NCBI GenBank assembly: GCA_003555285.1
Contig: PWGH01000167.1
Span: forward strand, 1 to 7,379
Reading direction: 5' to 3'
Length of the DNA: 7,379 nt
DNA from: Thioalkalivibrio sp.
Lineage (GTDB): Bacteria > Pseudomonadota > Gammaproteobacteria > Ectothiorhodospirales > Ectothiorhodospiraceae
Every line of letters begins with the position of its first letter. Position 1 is the stretch's first letter. Below, piece by piece: positions 1 through 4,936 of this stretch. A model generated the notes under the pieces. That model was given only the letters and a program-made list of their open reading frames with translations, ran no database searches and was not told the origin of the DNA. A program made the translations under genes and the position numbers.

Positions 1-99
1 GAAAGTACCGAAAGTACCGAAAGTACCGAAAGTATGGAAAGTATGGAAAGTATGGAAAGTATGGAAAGTATGGAAAGTATGGAAAGTATGGAAAGTATG
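1..99. repeat. 9-bp tandem repeat array (11 units, runs off the left edge)
   Basis: Eleven head-to-tail 9-bp units: the first three read GAAAGTACC and the next eight GAAAGTATG, with no other variation. The block is distinctly more AT-rich than the genes around it. The run of eight identical units suggests recent expansion by replication slippage, and the ACC/ATG split shows that at least one unit variant was itself amplified. The array continues beyond base 1, so its true copy number is unknown. The unit is three codons long, so all frames stay open, but there is no start signal and the composition argues against coding. Confidence 0.95.
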
Positions 100-122
100 G
101 TGATTCCAGTCTTTACAGTTTA

Positions 123-147
123 TTCCGTGCTTTCCGTGCTTTCCGTG
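123..147. repeat. short 9-bp tandem repeat (TTCCGTGCT, about 2.8 units)
   Basis: Two exact copies of TTCCGTGCT (123-131 and 132-140) and a third partial one (141-147) that merges into the following 20-bp array. Read on the minus strand the unit is AGCACGGAA, so it carries the GGAAAG core of the left-hand array in inverse orientation. I recall CACGGA-type degenerate short repeats between genes of several GC-rich proteobacteria, but could not verify this. Confidence 0.8.
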
Positions 148-217
148 GCTAACTTTCTTCATTCGTGGCTAACTTTCTTCATCCGTGGCTAACTTTCTTC
201 ATCCGTGGCTGACTTTC
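143..217. repeat. 20-bp tandem repeat array (about 3.75 units)
   Basis: Units at 143-162, 163-182 and 183-202 read CCGTGGCTAACTTTCTTCAT, with one substitution (initial C to T) in the second. A partial, diverged unit fills 203-217. On the minus strand each unit contains GAAAGT, the same core as the 9-bp array at 1-99. The block lies about 40 bp beyond the stop codon of the minus-strand RNA ligase gene, so it would be in the 3' tail of that transcript if there is readthrough. Confidence 0.92.
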
Positions 218-237
218 ACCTGCAGCGCAGGGTCTGC

Positions 238-253
238 CGGGCCGCTGGGCCCG
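238..253 (-). terminator. GC hairpin just after the RNA ligase stop (weak terminator candidate)
   Basis: CGGGCC-GCTG-GGCCCG forms a perfect 6-bp stem with a 4-nt loop, two bases past the stop codon of the minus-strand ligase gene. No T-run follows on the minus strand, so it is not a classical intrinsic terminator. It may stabilise the mRNA 3' end or be chance in GC-rich DNA. Confidence 0.25.
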
Positions 254-255
254 CA

Positions 256-1368
256 TCAGTCGAATTGGATGGCACCGTCGAGTGCGGTGGCCAGCGTGCC
301 GGTCATTCGGTCGAAGATGCGGTCGAATTCCAGTACCCAATAGCCGTTGTCCTCGCGCGGGGTGCCCGGCGCGATGCGGATCCGATGGCCGCCGGTCTGG
401 TTCAGATGGGTGATGAAGTGCTGCGCGTTGCGGTATTCGCGAAAGCGGCAGCGGTAGCGGTGGTCGACCCGCCCCTGCGCCAGACTGCCGGCCACCGCGC
501 GATCCAGCCCGGCCAGGAAGGCGCGCCCGAGACGGCGTTCCCGGTCGGCATCGCCGTGCTGGCCGTGCTCGGTGATGAACAGGGCCAGTCGCGTCAGGCG
601 GTTGATGAAATAGGCGGGCGGCAGGTCGAGCAACTGCTCGCTGCAGACCCCGATGTCGGTGATGTTGGAGCCCCCGGTCACGTACTTGGCACGGATCGGA
701 TCCTGCTCCCCCTTCAGCACCAGACCCTCCGCCCCTTCGTTGTCGAGTTGCAGGATCAGCTGGCGCAGAGCCTGGCCCTCGGTCGGGTGAAAACGGCCGA
801 AGGTGCGGGTGGCCGGCAGCCCGTGACGGGCGATCAGCTGCATCTTTTGATCGTGCGGCAGAAAGCCGGGCTGGCCCTGGCGCATCAGGTCGAACACGAA
901 CAGCGCGACATCCCGGGGAATGTCCGGCGGCGAACCCTCCAGGTAGGGGTTGTCCGGCCCGGCGATCTCGGCGCACAGCACCAGATCGGGTTCGGCATCG
1001 AACAGGCCGGGGTCGAGAAAGTCCGGCAGCCGGTCGGTGCTGAAGGCACAGACGAAGCCGCCGCGGCTGAAGGCGTAGACCCGGTCCTGATGGCGCAGGA
1101 TCCGGACATTGAAGCCGTCGATCTTCTCCTCGGCCCAGAACGGGCCCTGGAATTGCTGGCGCAGCCCGTTGGACAGCGATTGAATGCGGGCGATCGCCGG
1201 ATAGCCGGGAACGACCACCCCATCGGGCAGCACCACGCTGCCCCGCGGGTGGCCCGCGACCGTCTCGGTCAGACGCGCATAGTGGAGGTCTTCGAACCGG
1301 TGCCGTTCGGCCCGTCCTCCTGCCACCGCCTGCACCAGAATCTGCGAGTCCAGTGTCTTGCGATCCAT
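256..1368 (-). CDS. ATP-dependent RNA ligase, Pab1020/Rnl3 (TIGR01209-like) family
   Basis: The predicted 370-aa protein has the nucleotidyltransferase motifs of covalent RNA ligases: motif I EKIDGFNVR (residues 81-89, adenylated Lys82), the motif III region LCAEIAGPDNPYL (131-143), IIIa VFDL (158-161), motif IV EGLVLK (214-219) and motif V AKYVTGGSN (227-235). The C-terminal part (about 240-370) matches the expected dimerisation/C-terminal region. Length and overall pattern fit the Pyrococcus Pab1020/Methanothermobacter Rnl3 group, which join or circularise RNA ends in the cytoplasm using ATP. The ATG at 1368 was chosen because homology-like sequence starts there; the frame stays open further upstream, but that part is antisense to the regulator gene. 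The Shine-Dalgarno is weak (GAGG about 15 nt upstream). The gene is alone on its strand, with a 117-bp divergent gap to the sigma-54 activator. Its RNA substrate is unknown. I am confident of the family and less so of the start. Confidence 0.9.
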   Translation of the reverse strand: MDRKTLDSQILVQAVAGGRAERHRFEDLHYARLTETVAGHPRGSVVLPDGVVVPGYPAIARIQSLSNGLRQQFQGPFWAEEKIDGFNVRILRHQDRVYAFSRGGFVCAFSTDRLPDFLDPGLFDAEPDLVLCAEIAGPDNPYLEGSPPDIPRDVALFVFDLMRQGQPGFLPHDQKMQLIARHGLPATRTFGRFHPTEGQALRQLILQLDNEGAEGLVLKGEQDPIRAKYVTGGSNITDIGVCSEQLLDLPPAYFINRLTRLALFITEHGQHGDADRERRLGRAFLAGLDRAVAGSLAQGRVDHRYRCRFREYRNAQHFITHLNQTGGHRIRIAPGTPREDNGYWVLEFDRIFDRMTGTLATALDGAIQFD

Positions 1369-1447
1369 GGGTACAGTGTAGAGCCTCGGCCAGGGGCTTG
1401 GCGAGGCGAAACTGCGGAGCACTCGGCTCCTTGGCCCGCTTCCTGCT

Positions 1448-1460
1448 ACCCTCGCAGGGT
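1448..1460. promoter_or_regulatory. 13-bp dyad in the divergent ligase/regulator gap
   Basis: ACCCT-CGC-AGGGT is a perfect 5-bp inverted repeat with a 3-bp centre, 25 bp before the regulator start. It lies in the only non-coding DNA between the RNA ligase and the regulator, so it could be an autoregulatory operator. No convincing sigma-70 promoter and no GG-N10-GC sigma-54 element was found on the minus strand of this gap. Short dyads are common by chance in such DNA. Confidence 0.2.
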
Positions 1461-1485
1461 CACGAATCACAGGCGGGCGGATGCG

Positions 1486-2829
1486 ATGAAAAAACCTGCA
1501 GGGGCTCCGGTCGCCTTGGCCCCCGAGGCTCTGGCGCTGCTGGAGGTGTATCACGAGCCGGCCGTACTGCTCGATCTCGACTACGTCATCCTGGCCGCGA
1601 ACGCTGCCTATCGGGAGGCCTACGGCGCGCCGCCGGCGCAGCGCCGGCATTGCTTCGAGGTTTCTCACAACTACGCGGTACCCTGCGACCAGGCGGGCGA
1701 GAGTTGCCCGCTGAAGACGACCCTGGAGACCGGGAGGATGACCCGGGTGATGCACCTGCACCACACGCCCCGCGGCGACGAGCATGTCGAAGTGGAAACC
1801 AGACCCATCGCCGGCGCCGACGGGGCCACGCGGTACATCCTGGAGATCATGCGCCACACCCGGCTCGCGAGTGCCGATCCCGGGGCCAAGGGCATGGTCG
1901 GGCGTTCGCCCGCGTTCACGCGCATGCTCGGCCTGATGCAGCGCGCGGCCCCCAGCGAGGCCGCCGTGCTGCTGTTGGGGGAAACCGGCACCGGCAAGGA
2001 GATGGTGGCGCAGGCGATCCATGCGGCGAGCCTGCGCAGCACCGGACCCTTCGTCCCGGTGGAATGCGCCGGATTGACCGAGACCCTGTTCGAGAGCGAG
2101 CTCTTCGGTCATGAGAAGGGGGCCTTCACCGGGGCGGCCAGCCTGAAGACCGGGTTGGTCGAGGCCGCGCGTGGTGGCACGCTGTTCCTGGACGAGGTCG
2201 GGGATATTCCGCTGTCGATGCAGGTCAAGCTGCTGCGGCTGCTGGAGACCGGCTGCTTCCGGCGGGTCGGCAGCACGGTCGCCCAGGAATCCGATTTTCG
2301 TCTGATCTGCGCGACCCATCGGGATCTGAAGGCGCAGGTGGCCGCCGGGGAGTTTCGTCTGGACCTGTACTTTCGGCTCAGCGTGTTTCCGATTGCACTG
2401 CCGCCCCTGCGCCAGCGCCGTGAGGATCTGCCGCTGCTGGTCGAGGTGCTGTTGCGCCGGCTGCGTTCAGCACGCGGCATGCGCCTGACGTCGGCCGCGC
2501 TGGAGGCCTTGGAGGACATGGACTTTCCCGGCAACATTCGCGAACTGCGCAACATCCTGGAGCGCGCGAGTCTGCTCACCGACGGGGATGCCATCGGCGT
2601 GGCCGAGGTGACGGTCGACCTCGAGTCGCCCATTGGCCAGGAGGGGTGTCCCTGGGGCGATACGGTAATTCCGCTGGCCGAACTCGAGCGCTTCTACCTA
2701 GCACGGGTATTGGCCCGGTATCCGGAGGATCGCCAGGAATTGGCGCGCCGTCTGGGGATCTCGGAACGAACGCTGTACCGCAAGCTGCAGCGCATCGAGG
2801 GCGACCCGGATCCGACCGAGGCGACCTGA
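1486..2829 (+). CDS. PAS-domain sigma-54-dependent transcriptional activator (AAA+, Fis-type HTH)
   Basis: A 447-aa cytoplasmic enhancer-binding protein that would remodel sigma-54 RNA polymerase with ATP. Domains: an N-terminal PAS-like sensor (about 17-125); an AAA+ core (about 137-365) with Walker A GETGTGKE (165-172), the sigma-54-contacting loop GAFTGA (212-217) and Walker B GTLFLDEV (231-238), followed by [10 protein letters not shown] (347-356); and a C-terminal Fis-type helix-turn-helix (about 395-436, [19 protein letters not shown]). No phosphoreceiver domain is present, so control is probably by ligand or redox state through PAS. The PAS domain has Cys56, His61, Cys67 and Cys74 in the pattern CFEVSH-x5-PC-x6-CPL, which could hold a metal or cofactor (inference). 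ATG 1486 fits the PAS start; the frame continues far upstream, but only antisense to the ligase gene. The 244 bp after its stop contain two sigma-54-type promoters, its most likely targets. Confidence 0.95.
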   Translation: MKKPAGAPVALAPEALALLEVYHEPAVLLDLDYVILAANAAYREAYGAPPAQRRHCFEVSHNYAVPCDQAGESCPLKTTLETGRMTRVMHLHHTPRGDEHVEVETRPIAGADGATRYILEIMRHTRLASADPGAKGMVGRSPAFTRMLGLMQRAAPSEAAVLLLGETGTGKEMVAQAIHAASLRSTGPFVPVECAGLTETLFESELFGHEKGAFTGAASLKTGLVEAARGGTLFLDEVGDIPLSMQVKLLRLLETGCFRRVGSTVAQESDFRLICATHRDLKAQVAAGEFRLDLYFRLSVFPIALPPLRQRREDLPLLVEVLLRRLRSARGMRLTSAALEALEDMDFPGNIRELRNILERASLLTDGDAIGVAEVTVDLESPIGQEGCPWGDTVIPLAELERFYLARVLARYPEDRQELARRLGISERTLYRKLQRIEGDPDPTEAT

Positions 2830-2858
2830 GCCCGCAGACCGTGCCCGAACGCCCCGCG

Positions 2859-2873
2859 CAGGGGCAACCCCTG
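2859..2873. promoter_or_regulatory. CAGGGG-N3-CCCCTG dyad, candidate enhancer for the adjacent activator
   Basis: CAGGGG-CAA-CCCCTG is a perfect 6-bp inverted repeat with a 3-bp spacer, 30 bp past the regulator stop. It overlaps another GC hairpin (GCCCC-GCGCA-GGGGC, 2851-2865). Single half-sites recur downstream: CCCCTG at 2907-2912 and CAGGGG at 2944-2949. Fis-type activators bind dyads upstream of -24/-12 promoters. This dyad lies about 60 bp before the predicted start from the 2902 element and about 180 bp before that from the 3018 element, a usable enhancer distance. Its assignment to this regulator is inference. Confidence 0.35.
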
Positions 2874-2901
2874 TCAGCCGTTGTGCAGCCACTGCCAGAT
2901 G

Positions 2902-2916
2902 TGGCACCCCTGTTGC
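2902..2916 (+). promoter_or_regulatory. sigma-54 (-24/-12) promoter P1
   Basis: TGGCACCCCTGTTGC matches the TGGCAC-N5-TTGC consensus exactly, with GG (2903-2904) and GC (2915-2916) exactly 10 bp apart as sigma-54 requires. Transcription would start near 2928, reading into the small ORF at 3074 with a leader of about 145 nt. The -12 half overlaps the palindrome TTGCGCAA (2913-2920). It lies immediately downstream of a sigma-54 activator gene. Confidence 0.6.
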
Positions 2917-2956
2917 GCAAAGGGCAAGAAAACAACAGGAGACCAGGGGGGCGAAG

Positions 2957-3000
2957 AATACTATTATAGTTTTATAAAATAACGGTTTAAGCATAAAAAG
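2957..3000. promoter_or_regulatory. AT-rich palindromic tract between the two sigma-54 elements
   Basis: A sharp AT-rich island in GC-rich DNA, containing two adjacent perfect inverted repeats: ACTAT-T-ATAGT (2960-2970) and TTTTATAAAA (2970-2979), then TTTAAGCATAAAAAG. Placed upstream of a sigma-54 promoter, it could be a bending region of the IHF type or an additional operator. I found no exact match to the IHF consensus. TATTAT-like -10 hexamers occur, but with no acceptable -35. Confidence 0.35.
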
Positions 3001-3017
3001 TGGCTGCGATGCCTCGA

Positions 3018-3032
3018 TGGCACGGGTTGTGC
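3018..3032 (+). promoter_or_regulatory. sigma-54 (-24/-12) promoter P2
   Basis: TGGCACGGGTTGTGC matches TGGCAC-N5-TTGC with one change (first T of TTGC is G). The invariant GG (3019-3020) and GC (3031-3032) are exactly 10 bp apart, and the full TGGCACG of the -24 element is present. Transcription would start near 3043-3045, about 30 nt upstream of the small ORF's start codon. This is the better-placed promoter for the small ORF. Confidence 0.6.
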
Positions 3033-3062
3033 TTTGATCCAGAAGACACAGCCCGCGTCCAT

Positions 3063-3067
3063 AGGAG
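3063..3067 (+). promoter_or_regulatory. ribosome binding site of the 24-aa ORF
   Basis: AGGAG sits 6 nt before the ATG at 3074, the best Shine-Dalgarno in the window. It is the main reason to accept the tiny ORF. A complementary CTCCT at 3228-3232 in the same transcript's 3' part could pair with it. Confidence 0.65.
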
Positions 3068-3073
3068 TTTTCC

Positions 3074-3148
3074 ATGAGTATTCTGCAGTCATCGGCCCTT
3101 GCCTTCCTGACGATCCTCGGAGCGATCCTGCTGGCTTCCATGCTGTAG
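3074..3148 (+). CDS. 24-aa uncharged single-span membrane peptide, unrecognised
   Basis: I do not recognise this peptide. It starts MSILQSSALAFLT and ends ILLASML. Residues 8-24 are a continuous hydrophobic stretch long enough for one membrane span, only Gln5 and a few Ser/Thr are polar, and there is no charged residue at all. In favour of a real gene: AGGAG with 6-nt spacing, a sigma-54-type promoter about 30 nt upstream of the start codon, a second one further up, and a strong intrinsic terminator 98 nt past the stop with no other plausible gene inside the unit. Size and hydrophobicity recall small inner-membrane regulators (CydX, KdpF class) and type I toxins (Ibs, TisB class), but I see no sequence link to either. 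It may alternatively be incidental to a regulatory RNA made from the same promoter. Confidence 0.6.
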   Translation: MSILQSSALAFLTILGAILLASML

Positions 3149-3246
3149 CCCGTTCTTTGAAGGGAGCCCACCGAGCCCGCAACGACCCGATGGCTTCGTT
3201 CTGGCGCTTCTTTTTTCTTGCGCGAACCTCCTCCATCGCGCCCTTG

Positions 3247-3270
3247 CCGCCCTCACGGGCGGTTTTTTTT
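3247..3270 (+). terminator. Rho-independent terminator
   Basis: A perfect 6-bp GC stem, CCGCCC-TCAC-GGGCGG (3247-3262), is followed directly by eight T (3263-3270). It ends the small-ORF transcript and insulates it from the oxidoreductase operon. A weaker hairpin plus T-rich run lies earlier (AACGA/TCGTT at 3181-3200, then a T-rich stretch at 3208-3219), so there may be two 3' ends. Confidence 0.9.
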
Positions 3271-3272
3271 GC

Positions 3273-3290
3273 GCCGGGTGGGAACCCGGC
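3273..3290. other. perfect hairpin directly after the terminator
   Basis: GCCGGGT-GGGA-ACCCGGC is a 7-bp stem with a 4-nt loop, 2 bp past the terminator T-run. No T-run follows. It may be a backup terminator stem, a protein-binding dyad or a chance GC palindrome. Confidence 0.3.
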
Positions 3291-3363
3291 ATGGGGGCGG
3301 CGTCCTTGGGGCTGCGCGCTGCGGCAGCGGCTGCTACTCTCTGGAAAGGAATCCGGGCGGTAT

Positions 3364-3384
3364 GCGGCCGGGAGTACAGGCCGC
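3364..3384 (+). other. hairpin in the leader of the oxidoreductase operon
   Basis: GCGGCC-N9-GGCCGC forms a 6-bp stem 54 bp before the start codon at 3439. An extended -10-like TGCTACTCT lies at 3332-3340 without a good -35, so a transcript starting near 3347 would carry this stem in its leader. I recognise no known riboswitch. The rest of 3291-3438 shows nothing else I can support. Confidence 0.22.
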
Positions 3385-3438
3385 CTGGCCTGAGCGATTT
3401 CCACGCCAAGCCCGACAGGTTACAAGGACACGCACAGC

Positions 3439-4926
3439 ATGGAACGACAGCTCTCGGTGATGCGAGCGGCAAAGTTGGTGGGTGTCACCCGGGCCGAATT
3501 GCAGGCCCGCATCAAATGCGGAGCGTTGGCGAGCTTCGATGGCCTGGTGCAGGTGAGCGACTTGCTCGCATTGTATCCGGCGACCCGCCTGGCAGAGGAG
3601 CGGACGCTGGAGCGCCTGGACCGGATCAAGGCCGAGGCCCTGGGCCGGAATGTCGCCGGACGCAGTCTTCCCGACCCTCAGGTGCTGGCCCAGCGCCTGG
3701 GGGTGCTGGGACATCAGTTGACCCGTGCCCGTCAGCAGGCGGAGCATTACACGGGCGTGCTGGCGGCCTTGGAGCGTCACCTGCGCAGCCTGGAGAGGAA
3801 TCCGGATGAAGCCCAACGAGCGGTCGTGCAGGACATCAAGCTCTGGATGCAGAGCGCCTTGCGTCAGGGCACGACCGCGGCCGCCGACGCTCCGTTGGAT
3901 GGGGGGAGTTGGTTCAGCGTGCTGACACCGCAGATCCGTTTGCTGCCCGGAAACCACGAATTCCTGGTGGAAGGCTCGGATACCGTGCTCGAGGCCGCGC
4001 TGCGCGCCGGGCTGTCGCTGAGCTACGGCTGCAGCAACGGCAACTGTGGCGAGTGCAAGGCCCGCATCGTGTCCGGGGAGGTGCGTGAGGTGCGCCCGCA
4101 CGACCACGTGATCAGCGAGGTGGAACGGCTGCAGGGCTATACCTTGCTGTGCACGGTCGCACCGGTCACCGATCTGGTCATCGAGGGGGGAGTGGCGCAC
4201 CTTCCTGAAGACCTCCCGCTGCAGACGATCGACGCGACGGTGCGCGCGATCGAACATCCGGGTCCGCATGTGGCGTTGTTGAAGGTGCAAACCCCCCGGA
4301 CCCGACGGCTGCGCTTTCTGGGCGGCCAATACGCGCGCCTGCGCCTCGATGGCGTCGCCGCCGAGGCCTGGTTGCCGCTGGCCAATTGCCCCTGCGACGA
4401 CCGCAACCTGGTCTTTCACGTCGTCGAGGATCGCTCGGACCCCTTTGCCGTCCGGTGCTTCGAGGGCCTGCGCAAGGGCGATCGGGTCCAGCTCGAGGGT
4501 CCCTTCGGCGAATTCGTGATGCCCGAGGGCATCGAACGGCCCCTGGTCTTTCTCGCGTGTGACACCGGCTTCGCACCGATCAAGAGCCTGATCGAACATG
4601 TGATCGCCCTCGATACCGTCGATGCGATGGACCTGATCTGGGTCGCCACCGGGGCCGTCGGCCACTACCAGGACAACCTGTGCCGCTCCTGGGACGATGC
4701 GCTGGACGGTTTTCACTACAAACCGGTGCGGGTGAACGCCGCCAGCACGCCGGAGGCCTGGTCGGCTGTGCTGAGCGGCAGTCTGGCGCGGCTGGAGGAT
4801 CCCGTGGAGCACGATTTCTTCGTCGCCGGACCGGCCTTCTTCGTCGCGCTCGCGCTGTCTGCGCTGGAGCGGCTGGGGGTGGCTTCGGAACGGATCGTGC
4901 CGCAGATCCTCCCGCCGCCGCGTTGA
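3439..4926 (+). CDS. fusion oxidoreductase: HTH-like/coiled-coil + 2Fe-2S ferredoxin + ferredoxin-reductase-like module
   Basis: A predicted 495-aa soluble electron-transfer protein. Residues 1-50 look like a small helix-turn-helix or excisionase-like fold (SVMRAAKLVGVTRAELQARI). Residues 52-145 are helical with a probable coiled coil. Residues 163-250 are a plant-type [2Fe-2S] ferredoxin with ligands Cys198, Cys203, Cys206 and Cys238 (C-x4-C-x2-C-x31-C). Residues 265-495 resemble the FAD/NAD(P)H reductase module of phenol hydroxylase/CDP-6-deoxyglucoseen reductase relatives, with a nucleotide-site motif FLACDTGFAPIKS (371-383). The usual flavin-binding R-x-Y-S is replaced by AWLP (310-313) before LAN, so flavin binding is doubtful. 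Start ATG 3439 has AAGGA (3424-3428) 10 nt upstream. It is probably first in an operon with the next two genes, 10 bp from the second. Partner and substrate are unknown. Confidence 0.85.
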   Translation: MERQLSVMRAAKLVGVTRAELQARIKCGALASFDGLVQVSDLLALYPATRLAEERTLERLDRIKAEALGRNVAGRSLPDPQVLAQRLGVLGHQLTRARQQAEHYTGVLAALERHLRSLERNPDEAQRAVVQDIKLWMQSALRQGTTAAADAPLDGGSWFSVLTPQIRLLPGNHEFLVEGSDTVLEAALRAGLSLSYGCSNGNCGECKARIVSGEVREVRPHDHVISEVERLQGYTLLCTVAPVTDLVIEGGVAHLPEDLPLQTIDATVRAIEHPGPHVALLKVQTPRTRRLRFLGGQYARLRLDGVAAEAWLPLANCPCDDRNLVFHVVEDRSDPFAVRCFEGLRKGDRVQLEGPFGEFVMPEGIERPLVFLACDTGFAPIKSLIEHVIALDTVDAMDLIWVATGAVGHYQDNLCRSWDDALDGFHYKPVRVNAASTPEAWSAVLSGSLARLEDPVEHDFFVAGPAFFVALALSALERLGVASERIVPQILPPPR

Positions 4927-4936
4927 GCCGTTTCCG

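Noticed and set aside
1..192. Open frame through the repeat arrays, encoding repeated Glu-Ser-Met then a hydrophobic tail
   Set aside because: The openness follows from a 9-bp unit without stop triplets. There is no start or Shine-Dalgarno in view and the frame ends inside the 20-bp array.
1..217. CRISPR array
   Set aside because: Units of 9 and 20 bp are contiguous, with no unique spacers between them.
205..1485. Long open frame on the plus strand upstream of, and continuous with, the sigma-54 activator
   Set aside because: It is exactly antisense to the RNA ligase gene, whose motifs are clear. The continuation has no recognisable domain, and the activator's PAS domain begins near 1486.
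1369..2319. Upstream extension of the RNA ligase frame on the minus strand
   Set aside because: It is antisense to the activator, low-complexity Gly/Arg/Ala-rich, and the ligase homology begins at the 1368 ATG.
3291..3438. Riboswitch in the leader of the oxidoreductase operon
   Set aside because: One or two GC hairpins are present, but no conserved core of a riboswitch class that I know.
3362..3460. Small ORF starting at ATG 3362 behind AAAGGAA
   Set aside because: Its sequence is Arg/Pro-rich low-complexity, it overlaps the leader hairpin and runs into the oxidoreductase gene in another frame. The Shine-Dalgarno spacing is also long.
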